Assembly: GCF_014860165.1 (NCBI RefSeq)
Contig: NZ_JACZKG010000063.1
Location: 42,848 to 106,847, forward strand
Source of the DNA: Devosia sp.
Lineage (GTDB): Bacteria; Pseudomonadota; Alphaproteobacteria; Rhizobiales; Devosiaceae
Direction: 5' to 3'
Length of the DNA stretch: 64,000 nucleotides
Part shown: positions 33,450-42,354 of the stretch, piece by piece
How the letters are laid out: each line of letters starts with the position of its first letter
Numbering within the stretch: position 1 is the stretch's first letter
The notes under the pieces: generated by a model
Told to the model about the DNA's origin: nothing
Seen by the model: only the letters and a program-made list of their open reading frames with translations
The model's database searches: none
Made by a program: the position numbers and the translations under genes

Positions 33450-34850
33450 ATGACGTCGAATAAATTCAGCCGCCGCGACGTATTGAGGACCGGCGGTGCC
33501 GCGGGCATCGGCCTGTGGGCAGCCAGCAACGGCTTGCCCGCCTTTGCGCAGGACGCCGCCCCGGAAATGGACTTGCCACAGGGCGCCGCCGGCAAGCTGA
33601 CCGTGATTCACCGGACCGAGTATTTCGAAGCGGCACAGAACCTGTTCCGCGACACGGTCACCAAGTTTGCCGCGGCCAACAATTCCGAGCTCGATATCTC
33701 GACGACCAACCCGGAATCGTTTGGCGATTTCCTGGGCAAGATGTCGGCCGCCGTGCAGGCGGGCAACCCGCCGGACTTGGCCTATACCAGCAACGTCTCC
33801 GTGCCACAGATGCACCTTCTGGGTCTGCTCGAAGACGTCAACGACGTGGTCGAGGAGGCCATCAGCAAGTACGGCAACGTTATGCGCGGCATCAATGCCG
33901 AAAAGATCGGCAAGATCGACGGCAAGTGGATGGCAATTCCGTTCATCGCCAACACCACCGGCACGTTCTTCCGTGGCGACAAGCTGAAGGAAAAGGGTAT
34001 CGATCCGCAGACCCTGGACACCTGGGAAAAGCGGCGCGAGGCGGCTCTGGCCATCTCTGACCCGGACAACGAGTTCTGGGGCTGGGGCCTTACCGTCAAC
34101 CAGTCCGGCGACGGCTGGGGTGTGGCATCGGGTATCCTCAACGCCTTTGGCGGCCACTTCACCGACGAAACCGGCACCAAGGTGGAGTTCGACTCGCCCG
34201 AAACTGTTGCCGCCTACGAGTTCGTCCGCGAAACCTACGACCGCAACGGCAAATATGCCGCCATGCTGCCCCCGGGCGTCGAGAGCTGGGGGGACATTTC
34301 CAACAACGAAGCCTATCTCGCCGGCAGTATCGGCTATACCCACAACGCCTTCTCCGTCTATGCGGCGGCCAAGCGAGACAACAACCCGGTCTTCCCGGGC
34401 ACGATCCTGCTGCGTCAGCCGAACGCCAACAACGGCGATAGTCGCGACGGTGGTGCAGTGGGTGGCTGGCTGACGATCTTCAAGGGTGCACCCAATGTCG
34501 ATCTTGCCAGGAAACTGGCGCTCGAGCTGCTCGATCCGGCCAACTTCACCCCGATGTCCGCGGTTGCGGGCGGGCTGTTCATGCCGGCATACGAGAATCT
34601 GTGGACCGATGAACTGATTGCGGCCGACCCGAACTACGCGATCATCAAGGATCAGGTCAGTGTTCCTGAGCCCTTCATCGGTGCCTCCTGGCCCGCTCAG
34701 CCTGCGGCGCAGATCGACGCCATCCGCGCCCAGGGCGTGCTGGAACAGTCCATGGGCAACGTGATTGCCGGCCGCATGACCTCCCAGGAAGCCGTAACCG
34801 ACGCGCACAACAAGATCGTCCAGATCTTCGAAGAAGGCGGCATCATGTAG
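33450..34850 (+). CDS. Carbohydrate ABC transporter binding protein, twin-arginine signal
   Basis: A 466-residue family 1 binding protein. The chosen ATG at 33450 follows AGGAGG. The N-terminus FSRRDVLRTGGAAGIGLWAA is a twin-arginine export signal, cleaved near FAQDAAP. The body shows FGDFLGKMSAAVQAGNPPDLAY and GKWMAIPFIANTTGTFFRGDKL, typical of UgpB/MalE-like proteins. The ligand is probably a sugar or sugar acid, given the dehydratase in the operon. Confidence 0.9.
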   Translation: MTSNKFSRRDVLRTGGAAGIGLWAASNGLPAFAQDAAPEMDLPQGAAGKLTVIHRTEYFEAAQNLFRDTVTKFAAANNSELDISTTNPESFGDFLGKMSAAVQAGNPPDLAYTSNVSVPQMHLLGLLEDVNDVVEEAISKYGNVMRGINAEKIGKIDGKWMAIPFIANTTGTFFRGDKLKEKGIDPQTLDTWEKRREAALAISDPDNEFWGWGLTVNQSGDGWGVASGILNAFGGHFTDETGTKVEFDSPETVAAYEFVRETYDRNGKYAAMLPPGVESWGDISNNEAYLAGSIGYTHNAFSVYAAAKRDNNPVFPGTILLRQPNANNGDSRDGGAVGGWLTIFKGAPNVDLARKLALELLDPANFTPMSAVAGGLFMPAYENLWTDELIAADPNYAIIKDQVSVPEPFIGASWPAQPAAQIDAIRAQGVLEQSMGNVIAGRMTSQEAVTDAHNKIVQIFEEGGIM

Positions 34851-34861
34851 CCGCAGGGGCG

Positions 34862-34894
34862 CGCGACGGGGTCGGGTTGTACCACTCCGTCGCG
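34862..34894 (+). terminator. Hairpin between binding protein and permease genes
   Basis: CGCGACGGGGT (34862-34872) can pair with ACTCCGTCGCG (34884-34894), one G-U pair, around an 11-base loop. A probable intercistronic structure. Confidence 0.4.
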
Positions 34895-34986
34895 GCCCAT
34901 CGACCAACCCGCGTCTGCGCCGCCTTCGGACCGCGCAGCCGCTTTCCCATTTTCGACCGGGGACATGGCCCCGCTGGAGTGTTGGC

Positions 34987-36948
34987 ATGGAAGATCGGAT
35001 GACCCTGGCGCTTGGGGCGAGAAGGCCGCGGACCACGAACAAAAAACGTCTGGAGAACCTCTTCGGGCGCGACTGGAAGGTTGGCTACCTGTTCGTCCTG
35101 CCGATGGTCCTCATCATGGCCTTGCTGATTTTCTGGCCATTCATCAGCGCCATTTTCATCAGCACTACCTCGCTCAACTTCCTGACCGGCGAGACCGCCA
35201 ATGTCGGGCTGCGCAACTATCAGCGTCTCTGGACCAGCAGCGACTTCCTGCAGGCCATGCAGAATACCATCCAGTTCACCTTCTGGTCGCTGCTGCTGAA
35301 ATTCGTCATCGGCATGACGGTCGCGCTCATCCTCAATAGCAAGCTGCCCTTCCGCAGCCTGCTCAGCGGCATCATGCTGCTGCCATGGATCGTTCCCGAG
35401 ATTGTCACCGCTCTGGCCTGGAAGAGCATCTACGATCCAATGTTCGGCGGCCTTAATCCCATCCTGCAGGGGGCGGGGATCATCGATCGTCCGCTTGGTT
35501 GGCTGTCCGATCCCAACATGGCCATGGGCAGCATCATCTCGGTCAACGTCTGGAAGGGCATTCCCTTCTTCGTCCTGCTGCTGCTGGCGGGACTCAAGGC
35601 AATTGACCGCGAGCAGATCGAGGCGGCGCAGGTCGACGGCGCCAACGCCGTCCAGCGCTTCCGCAACGTAACCCTGCCCGGGCTGCGCTATGTGATCGTC
35701 GTCACCCTGCTGCTCTCGTTCATCTCCACCTTCAATCAGTTCGGCCTGCCCTTCCTGATGACCGGTGGCGGACCGAGCGGCGCCACCAAGCTCTATTCCA
35801 TCCTGGCTTATGAGAAGGCTCTGGGCTCGCTGCAATACGGCCCCGGTATTGCGATCGCCTTCAGCGTAGCGCCCCTGATGGCTATCCTGATCTGGCTGCT
35901 GGCCCGCTTCATGCGCCACGATGACAAGCGCGACGGCGCGTCCGATCGTGGGCCCAGCTTTGCCGACCGCCTGCTGGCCGGCGGAACCGGGTTGGTGAAC
36001 ATCATCATCGATTTTATCTTCCTGCCGATCCAACTGGTATTTGCCGGGCTGGAATGGGCCGTGCGCAGGGTGCGGGTTGCCACCGGCCGATCTGCCTTGC
36101 AGCCGATCTTCCGGCAACAGGCGCGTTCCAATGCTGGCCCGATTGCGCGCCTGCTGGTGCTGACGCCGCTTCTGGTCTTCGTGCTCTTTCCCTTCTACTG
36201 GATCGTCACCACCTCACTCAAATCCACGACGCAGATCAGCGAACGCCGGTCGATCTTCTGGCCGGAACCTGCCACCACCGACCAGTACACCTCGCTGCTT
36301 CGTGATACACCGTTCCTGACTTGGCTCATGAACTCGGTATTCGTCGCCGCTGTCAGCACACTTGTGTCAGTCGCCCTGGCGTCGCTAGCAGCTTATGCGC
36401 TGTCGCGACTACGGTTTCGCGGCGCGGGTTTGCTGACCACCCTCCTGCTGATCACCTACCTGCTGCCTGGCACGCTGTTGTTCATTCCGCTCTACCAGAC
36501 ACTGACGACAATGGGCGTCATCAACAGCCACACGGCGCTCATCGTTACCTATCCGACATTCTTGTTGCCCTTCGCCACCTGGGTGCTAATGGGGTACTTC
36601 AGGTCCATTCCGGTCGAACTCGAAGAAGCCGCACGTATCGATGGCGCAAGCCGATTCTATATTTTCTGGCGCATCACCCTTCCCCTTGCCGCGCCCGCCA
36701 TCCTGTCGGTGACCCTGTTTGCCTTTACCAATGCGTGGAATGAGTTCCTGTTCGCCTTCGTCTTCATCACCAGTGAATCCCTGCGAACCCTGCCCATCGG
36801 GCTGCAATCGATGGTGGTCGGCGACATCCTGCCCTGGGGCAAGCTGATGGCGGCATCGCTCCTCACCGCCATTCCGGTGGCCATCCTCTATGTCTATGCC
36901 CAGCGTTTCCTCTCCGAGGGGCTGACCGTCGGGGCAGTCAAGGGATGA
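34987..36948 (+). CDS. Fused double permease of carbohydrate ABC importer (MalF-MalG type)
   Basis: A 653-residue protein joining two permeases usually encoded separately. The first half (about 1-310) has helices from LFVLPMVLIMALLIFWPF and the EAA loop EAAQVDGANAVQRFRNVTLP. A linker of about 75 residues with one extra hydrophobic stretch leads to a second half (about 385-653) containing EAARIDGASRFYIFWRITLP. Both halves keep their ATPase-contact loops, so it should form the whole channel alone. Its stop overlaps the regulator gene start by 4 bases. Confidence 0.92.
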   Translation: MEDRMTLALGARRPRTTNKKRLENLFGRDWKVGYLFVLPMVLIMALLIFWPFISAIFISTTSLNFLTGETANVGLRNYQRLWTSSDFLQAMQNTIQFTFWSLLLKFVIGMTVALILNSKLPFRSLLSGIMLLPWIVPEIVTALAWKSIYDPMFGGLNPILQGAGIIDRPLGWLSDPNMAMGSIISVNVWKGIPFFVLLLLAGLKAIDREQIEAAQVDGANAVQRFRNVTLPGLRYVIVVTLLLSFISTFNQFGLPFLMTGGGPSGATKLYSILAYEKALGSLQYGPGIAIAFSVAPLMAILIWLLARFMRHDDKRDGASDRGPSFADRLLAGGTGLVNIIIDFIFLPIQLVFAGLEWAVRRVRVATGRSALQPIFRQQARSNAGPIARLLVLTPLLVFVLFPFYWIVTTSLKSTTQISERRSIFWPEPATTDQYTSLLRDTPFLTWLMNSVFVAAVSTLVSVALASLAAYALSRLRFRGAGLLTTLLLITYLLPGTLLFIPLYQTLTTMGVINSHTALIVTYPTFLLPFATWVLMGYFRSIPVELEEAARIDGASRFYIFWRITLPLAAPAILSVTLFAFTNAWNEFLFAFVFITSESLRTLPIGLQSMVVGDILPWGKLMAASLLTAIPVAILYVYAQRFLSEGLTVGAVKG

Positions 36949-37697
36949 ACGAACCGTCTCGCAGGGGGAGAGCTGGCAGCGCGCTGAACGCCTCCATCGT
37001 GCGCAACTCGATCCCGTCGGCAGTCGACGCCATGGTGCTCAACATCCGTGGCCTCATCTCCGACGGAGGTCTGGGCGTCGGCGACAGCCTCCCGACCGAG
37101 CGCGAACTATGCGAGCGTTTTCAGGCCAGCCGAAATACCGTGCGCGAAGCCATGCGCATCATGAAGGCCTACGGCATCGTGTCCGTCCGTCCCAAGATAG
37201 GCGCCATCATCGTCGACGACCGGATGGAGCGGGCGCTTGACCTGTTCTCATTCAACACCCTGGAAATCTCGCGACGAACGTTCGACGATATCCAGGGCTT
37301 CCGCAAGCTGATCGAGGTAGGGTCGGTCGATGCCATCTTTGACCAGATGCGCCCCGACGACATTGCCGAGATGCGCAGCATCAATGCCCAGATGCGCGCC
37401 GCAGGGTCGATCGAGGAAGCATCGGAGATGGATTTCCACTTCCACCTTCGCCTGGTGTCGATCCTGGAGAACCGGGCCGTGTGCGACGTCTATCGCATCA
37501 TGAAGCCCGTCATTATCCGCATCATGGAGCGGGCCAAGCAGTTGCAGGACTTTACGGTCGATACCTACGACCAGCACGCCGCCGTGGTGGATGCGTTGGC
37601 GATCCGGGATCGCATTCGATACCAATATGCTCTGCAGTCCCACCTCCAGGTGGGCATCACGACATTTGAGAATACTCAGGATATGGCGCCGGCATAG
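36945..37697 (+). CDS. GntR-family regulator, FadR/FCD subfamily
   Basis: A 250-residue regulator. An N-terminal extension precedes the GntR winged helix (about residues 45-85: LPTERELCERFQASRNTVRE). The all-helical FCD ligand domain includes EMDFHFHLRLVSI and late His residues that usually bind metal and a carboxylate effector. Overlaps the permease gene by 4 bases. Such regulators commonly respond to sugar acids, consistent with the dehydratase gene next door and the FadR-type operator upstream. Confidence 0.9.
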   Translation: MNEPSRRGRAGSALNASIVRNSIPSAVDAMVLNIRGLISDGGLGVGDSLPTERELCERFQASRNTVREAMRIMKAYGIVSVRPKIGAIIVDDRMERALDLFSFNTLEISRRTFDDIQGFRKLIEVGSVDAIFDQMRPDDIAEMRSINAQMRAAGSIEEASEMDFHFHLRLVSILENRAVCDVYRIMKPVIIRIMERAKQLQDFTVDTYDQHAAVVDALAIRDRIRYQYALQSHLQVGITTFENTQDMAPA

Positions 37698-37815
37698 CGG
37701 GCGCCGCATGAGCGTCCGTGCCCGACACCAGGCAGGCAGTGGTCGCTCCATCTACCTGAGAGCAGTTTTGAGCAAGAGGCGGCGCGAACCAATGCGACCG
37801 TCCGGGAGAGGTCAA

Positions 37816-38973
37816 TTGAAGATTACGTCAGTCAAGACGGCGGCGACGAGCGGCCATTGCATGCATCTGTGGGTCCGCATCGAGACCGATGCGGGGATCA
37901 CGGGCCTGGGCGAATGCGTCCACGGAGGCCATCAGGCCATCGCCATCATCCAGCAGGAGCTGGCGCACAAGCTGGTCGGTCGCGATCCGTTCGCCATCGA
38001 CGCCATCTTCGAGGACCTGCGCCGCAGCCTGGTCTTCGAGGGCGGCTTTGCCGGCGCGCTGATCACTGCCCTGACCGGCATCGAGATCGCGCTCTGGGAC
38101 CTCAAGGGCAAGGCACTCAAGGTGCCGATCTATGAATTGATGGGCGGAAAGTTCCGAGACGACATCCGGGTCTATTGCGACTGCGAAGTCTCGCCTGGCA
38201 TGAACATGGACGAGGTGCAGGCCGAGGTCGACCAGGTGCTGGCGGCCGGCTTCACGGCGCTCAAGGTTGATCTCGATATCCGCGCTTATGGCCATACCGG
38301 CAGCGAGACCGGCTGGTACGAAAAGGACAAGTTCAACATGACTCCCAACAAATGGGAGCATGACCGCATGGTGCAACTGGCCGAGATGGTGGTGAAAGCC
38401 GCGGGCAAGGGCGTGGAGGTGGCGTGCGACCTGCACACGCGGCTCGACAAGCACAGCGCCATTCGCCTCGCACGGGATCTCGAACATCTCCAGCTGATGT
38501 GGCTCGAAGAGCCCGTGCCGCCCGAGAATATCGACGTCATGGCCGAGATCACCCGCTCGACCTCAACCCCGATCTGCGCCGGCGAGAATCTCTATCTGCG
38601 CCACGGCTTCCGCAAGCTGCTCGAGCAGCAGGCGGTCGACATCATCATGCCGGACATCCCAAAATGCGGCGGGTTGTCGGAATGCCGCAAGATTGCCGAG
38701 ATGGCGGACCTCTATTCGATCCCCTTCGCGCCGCACAACGTCTCGTCCCCGATCGGCACCATGGCATCAGCCCATGTCTGCGCCACCATCCCCAACTTCC
38801 TGGTGCTGGAGTTCCACTGGTTCCATCGCGACTACTGGTCGACGATTTCAGATGGCGGCGACATCATCAAGAACGGCAAGATCACCATGAGCGACCGGCC
38901 GGGCATCGGGCTCGAGCTCAACGAAGACGTGGCCAAGGCCCACCAGTATCCGGGGACCACCTGGTTCGCGTGA
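37816..38973 (+). CDS. Enolase-superfamily sugar acid dehydratase (mandelate racemase/muconate lactonizing type)
   Basis: A 385-residue enzyme. Preferred start is TTG at 37816 with GGGAGAGG just upstream; an ATG at 37792 is the alternative. Metal ligands appear as Asp205 (ACDLHTRLD), Glu231 (WLEEPVPPEN) and Glu257 (CAGENLY). The candidate acid/base residues are Lys150 (LKVDLD) and His307 (PHNVSSPIG). The layout resembles gluconate/galactonate/mannonate-type dehydratases, which turn an acid sugar into its 2-keto-3-deoxy form. Downstream of the FCD regulator, it likely acts on the imported compound. Confidence 0.87.
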   Translation: MKITSVKTAATSGHCMHLWVRIETDAGITGLGECVHGGHQAIAIIQQELAHKLVGRDPFAIDAIFEDLRRSLVFEGGFAGALITALTGIEIALWDLKGKALKVPIYELMGGKFRDDIRVYCDCEVSPGMNMDEVQAEVDQVLAAGFTALKVDLDIRAYGHTGSETGWYEKDKFNMTPNKWEHDRMVQLAEMVVKAAGKGVEVACDLHTRLDKHSAIRLARDLEHLQLMWLEEPVPPENIDVMAEITRSTSTPICAGENLYLRHGFRKLLEQQAVDIIMPDIPKCGGLSECRKIAEMADLYSIPFAPHNVSSPIGTMASAHVCATIPNFLVLEFHWFHRDYWSTISDGGDIIKNGKITMSDRPGIGLELNEDVAKAHQYPGTTWFA

Positions 38974-39007
38974 CCGGGCCGGCGTGCCGCCAGAACTGAG
39001 AGCAGTC

Positions 39008-39045
39008 CGCCAGGGGCGGCCGCGTCACAGGGCCTCCCCCTGGCG
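39008..39045. terminator. Hairpin between convergent dehydratase and LacI genes
   Basis: CGCCAGGGG (39008-39016) pairs perfectly with CCCCTGGCG (39037-39045) across 20 bases. Located between two convergent genes, it may end transcription from both sides; there is no U tract. Confidence 0.45.
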
Positions 39046-39051
39046 TGGCCA

Positions 39052-40122
39052 CTATTGGGCGGATTGCCGCATTGGCACGGCCTGCGAGGACAACTGCGTT
39101 GACTCTCGCTCGACAAGTTCGCACTCGACCTTGATGCGGCTGGGCGAGGAATGCAGTCCGCCGGCGTCATCGAGCAGCAGTTCAACTGCAGTGCGGCCCA
39201 TTTCATACTGGGGCAGCACCAGTGTGCTGAGTGGCGGCCGCATGTATTGCGCGATCTCGCGATCGTCAAAGCCGATGACGGCGACATCGTCGGGCACCTT
39301 GTGCCCGAGTTCTCGCAGCGCGTCATAGCAACCGACTGCCATCATGTCGTTGGCACAGAAGATCCCGTCCGGCGGATTATCCAGCGCCATCAGTTCCATC
39401 GTCATCTCATAGCCGGCGGACGGCTCCCAATTGCCCGGCCGGACCAGGTCAGGGTCGAAGGGCACATCGTTGCTGGCCAGCGCCTGCTTGTAGCCCTTGA
39501 GGCGATCCCGCGCCGCGTCCACCCCCTGCTGGCCGTTGATGAAGCCGATGCGCTTGCGCCCCTGGCGCAGCAGGTGCTCGGTAGCGGTGCGTCCACCCAG
39601 AACGTCACCGGGCAGCACGGAGTGGTAGGCATGCTCTTGGTCGTAGCAGTTGACGAGCACCAGCCGGTGCCGGGCGAAAGCCTGCGGCAGCTGGACAACG
39701 CGGGTCAGGATGGTGCCGTAGATCAGGCCCAGGATCGGAACATTGCCGAGACCGGCGAGAATGCTGGTCTCGACGTCCGCGTCGGCGTGGCTGACGCCCA
39801 TGAGCATGTTGATCCCCACTTCGAGAGCTTTGTCCCGGGCGCCCTCGAATGCCAGTGACGTCCAGGGATCGGTGATGGTCTCGTCGGCGATGAAGACTAT
39901 CGTGGACTGTCCACCCGGGGCGGCGCGTTGGGCGCGGCGGACGAACTTGTAGCCCAGCGTCCGTGCCGCCTCGACCACCTTCCGGCGCGTCTCGTCGGCC
40001 AGCCGGCCACTCTTGCCACCGCTGAGCACGAGCGACACGGTCGCCTGCGAAACGCCCGCGGCCGCAGCGACATCCATCATCGTCGGTCGCCCCGTTGGTG
40101 AGCGTCGCTTGGAAGTCGTCAC
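39052..40122 (-). CDS. LacI-family transcriptional repressor
   Basis: A 356-residue regulator. The preferred start is GTG (complement of 40120-40122) with AAGGA 9 bases upstream; a longer frame begins at 40161. The helix-turn-helix MMDVAAAAGVSQATVSLVLS is followed by a periplasmic-binding-protein-like sensor domain with FDDREIAQYMRPPLSTLVLP. Divergent from a ribose-type importer, which it presumably represses until the sugar is present. Confidence 0.9.
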   Translation of the reverse strand: MTTSKRRSPTGRPTMMDVAAAAGVSQATVSLVLSGGKSGRLADETRRKVVEAARTLGYKFVRRAQRAAPGGQSTIVFIADETITDPWTSLAFEGARDKALEVGINMLMGVSHADADVETSILAGLGNVPILGLIYGTILTRVVQLPQAFARHRLVLVNCYDQEHAYHSVLPGDVLGGRTATEHLLRQGRKRIGFINGQQGVDAARDRLKGYKQALASNDVPFDPDLVRPGNWEPSAGYEMTMELMALDNPPDGIFCANDMMAVGCYDALRELGHKVPDDVAVIGFDDREIAQYMRPPLSTLVLPQYEMGRTAVELLLDDAGGLHSSPSRIKVECELVERESTQLSSQAVPMRQSAQ

Positions 40123-40495
40123 GGGCTTATGTCCTTGTCGATGGTGTCCATCCGGTGCCACCGGACGGCGAAGTGGAAGGGGTGCGAGTGTGCCGCGTCT
40201 GCGGCCCAGGTGGCATTTCGGCCACCATAGCGACCTCGTTTGCCAGCGTCACCAGACACCATGACCAAGTTTGGCAATTTTCCTCCCGGCGCCGTTATCC
40301 CTTGATTTTCCTCTCTGGCCGTCGGTCGGCCGCGCACTGTTCCGACCGGGCGCTCAGCTCGGCATCCCCAGAACAGCAGCGCTTTGATGATGATGATATT
40401 ATCTTATGATGCTCGGTTTTATTATTCATAAAAAACAGTTTGCCACCGTTATGGGTGCTCTTTATCTATAAAAGAACACAGGAGCGACAACCCAC
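40123..40495. other. Divergent control region between LacI gene and sugar importer
   Basis: A 373-bp gap without a believable gene. It contains palindromes at 40151-40165 and 40209-40226 near the repressor gene. A strongly AT-rich stretch (about 40385-40475) near the importer gene probably holds its promoter. Nothing else recognised. Confidence 0.55.
40151..40165. promoter_or_regulatory. Perfect palindrome upstream of LacI gene
   Basis: TCCGGTG-C-CACCGGA lies 28 bases upstream of the repressor start. A second inverted repeat, GGTGGC (40209-40214) with GCCACC (40221-40226), lies 43 bases further on. Candidate autoregulatory sites; neither has the central CG spacing most typical of LacI operators. 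Confidence 0.4.
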
Positions 40496-41530
40496 TTGGC
40501 CACGATGAACAACGCAGACCCGGACCTGGCAGCGGCTCATCGCGAGCCGGCGAGTGTACTTTCGCTCTGGCTGAGCCTGCTCAGCGTCGGACCGATCGCC
40601 ATTCTGCTCGCCCTCATTATACTGCTGAGCATGGCCTCGCCGCACTTCCTGACGCCGCGCAACATCTCCAATATCCTGGCCCAGACAGCGGTGATCTCGG
40701 TGGTCGCCATGGGGCAGCACCTGGTGATCCTTACACGGGGCATCGATCTGTCCGTCGGCTCCAACCTGGCTCTCGCCACCGTCACCGGCGCGCTGGTCTA
40801 TCAGGCCACCGGCTCCACCATTCTGACCATCCTGACGATGCTGATGAGCGGTGCCGCTGTCGGCGCCATCAACGGCATCGTCTATGTGTTCGGCCGCCTG
40901 CCGCATCCCTTCGTGATCACCCTCGCTACCCTCAGCATTGCCAAGGGCACCGCGCTGGAGCTTGCTGACGGTCGCGCCATCCCCGGCATGCCCGAAGCGA
41001 TCCGGTTCATCGGCGGCGACGCGGTATTTGGTATTCCCGCCTCTTTCTTCGTGGTGGCAGGGGTCGCGGCCCTGATCCTGGTGATGGCCAAGACCATGGT
41101 CTGGGGGCGTTGGATCTATGCGGTGGGCGGCAAGCCAGAGGCCGCCGTGCGGATGGGCATTCCTACGCGTGGCGTACTGGTTTCGACCTACATCATTTCC
41201 GGGCTGTGTGCCGGGATTGGCGCCGTGCTGCTGGCCGGACGCACCGATGCCGGCTCTCCCCTGTTCGGCAACCTGCTTGAGCTCGATACGATCGCTGCGG
41301 TGATCATCGGCGGCGCCAGTTTCCTGGGCGGCCGCGGCCATATCGGCCATGCCCTGGTGGGCGCGGTGATGATCGGCGTTATCCGCAATGCGCTGAACCT
41401 GCTCAATGTCGACATCTTCTTCCAGCTCATCGCCATCGGTGTCGTCATCGTGCTGGCGGTCGAGGCAGATGTGCTGCGGACCTATCTCGAAGGGCGTGTG
41501 CGGACCCTGCGCGCGGCGAGGCTGCAATGA
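40496..41530 (+). CDS. Sugar ABC transporter permease (RbsC family)
   Basis: A 344-residue permease. TTG at 40496 is 11 bases after GGAG; an ATG at 40505 is the alternative but further from it. Signature stretches: LTRGIDLSVGSNLALATV near residue 80 and AAVIIGGASFLGGRGH near the end. Overlaps the ATPase gene by 4 bases. With the following ATPase and binding protein it forms a permease-ATPase-binding protein order unlike the other operons here. Confidence 0.9.
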   Translation: MATMNNADPDLAAAHREPASVLSLWLSLLSVGPIAILLALIILLSMASPHFLTPRNISNILAQTAVISVVAMGQHLVILTRGIDLSVGSNLALATVTGALVYQATGSTILTILTMLMSGAAVGAINGIVYVFGRLPHPFVITLATLSIAKGTALELADGRAIPGMPEAIRFIGGDAVFGIPASFFVVAGVAALILVMAKTMVWGRWIYAVGGKPEAAVRMGIPTRGVLVSTYIISGLCAGIGAVLLAGRTDAGSPLFGNLLELDTIAAVIIGGASFLGGRGHIGHALVGAVMIGVIRNALNLLNVDIFFQLIAIGVVIVLAVEADVLRTYLEGRVRTLRAARLQ

Positions 41531-42276
41531 ACAACGACGTCATCCTCAGCATCCGCAATGCCACCAAGCGCTTCGGGCCAGTCCTGGCCCTCAACGACAT
41601 CAGCCTGGACGCCCGGCGCGGCGAAGTGCTGGCCCTGCTGGGCGACAATGGTGCCGGCAAGTCGACGCTGATCAAATGCATCAGCGGCGTGCACCGGATC
41701 GATGAAGGGGAAATCACCATCGACGGCGTGGTCACCGCGATACGCTCGCCGGCCGATGCACGCGCCGCCGGCATCGAGACGGTCTACCAGGACCTCGCGC
41801 TGTTCGACAACCTGACCCCTGCGCAGAACTTCTATGCCGGGCGCGAGCTCGCCGGGCCGTCCTGGCTTCCCCTCGGGCTGCGATTTCTCCATTCGCGCCA
41901 GATGGACCAGGAAACCAGCCGCGTCCTCGACCGGCTCAAGGTCATCCTGCCCAGGAAAGACGCCACGGTGGCGCTGATGTCGGGCGGCCAGCGGCAGGCG
42001 GTCGCGGTGGCCCGCGCCAGTGTCTTTGCCCGCAAGGTGGTGATTCTCGACGAGCCGACCGCCGCGCTTGGCCTGCGAGAGTCGCGCAAGGTGCTCGATC
42101 TGGTGGCCCAGCTGCGCGACGAGGGCAATGCGGTGATCCTGATCACCCACAACATGGAACATGTGACCGAACTGGCCAGCCGCGCCGTGGTGCTGCGGCA
42201 GGGACGAAAGGTGGGGGAGATCATCCCCAGCAGGACCAACCAACAGGAGCTCGTCTCGATGATCGTCGGGGCGTGA
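41527..42276 (+). CDS. Sugar ABC transporter ATPase, single-domain
   Basis: A 249-residue ATPase with GDNGAGKST, MSGGQRQAVAVARA and VVILDEPTAALG. It has only one ABC domain, like FrcA, whereas RbsA-type proteins have two. It works with the adjacent permease as a homodimer. Confidence 0.92.
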   Translation: MNNDVILSIRNATKRFGPVLALNDISLDARRGEVLALLGDNGAGKSTLIKCISGVHRIDEGEITIDGVVTAIRSPADARAAGIETVYQDLALFDNLTPAQNFYAGRELAGPSWLPLGLRFLHSRQMDQETSRVLDRLKVILPRKDATVALMSGGQRQAVAVARASVFARKVVILDEPTAALGLRESRKVLDLVAQLRDEGNAVILITHNMEHVTELASRAVVLRQGRKVGEIIPSRTNQQELVSMIVGA

Positions 42277-42354
42277 CACGACATTCGACGCACCGGGAGG
42301 GACGTCGATAAAGGGAGGCTCCGCCGGAGCCCATCCCATTCATCGGAGGAAGAC

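Noticed and set aside
33429..35042. 537-codon minus-strand open frame
   Set aside because: Antisense to the twin-arginine binding-protein gene; no recognisable motif or ribosome binding site.
37591..37815. In-frame upstream extension of the dehydratase gene
   Set aside because: It overlaps the GntR gene and encodes Arg/Ser-rich sequence with no similarity to the enolase-family N-terminus; the TTG at 37816 has a better ribosome binding site.
40380..40470. AT-rich stretch considered as a small RNA gene or integration site
   Set aside because: No stable fold, no tRNA or repeat nearby; an ordinary promoter region explains it better.
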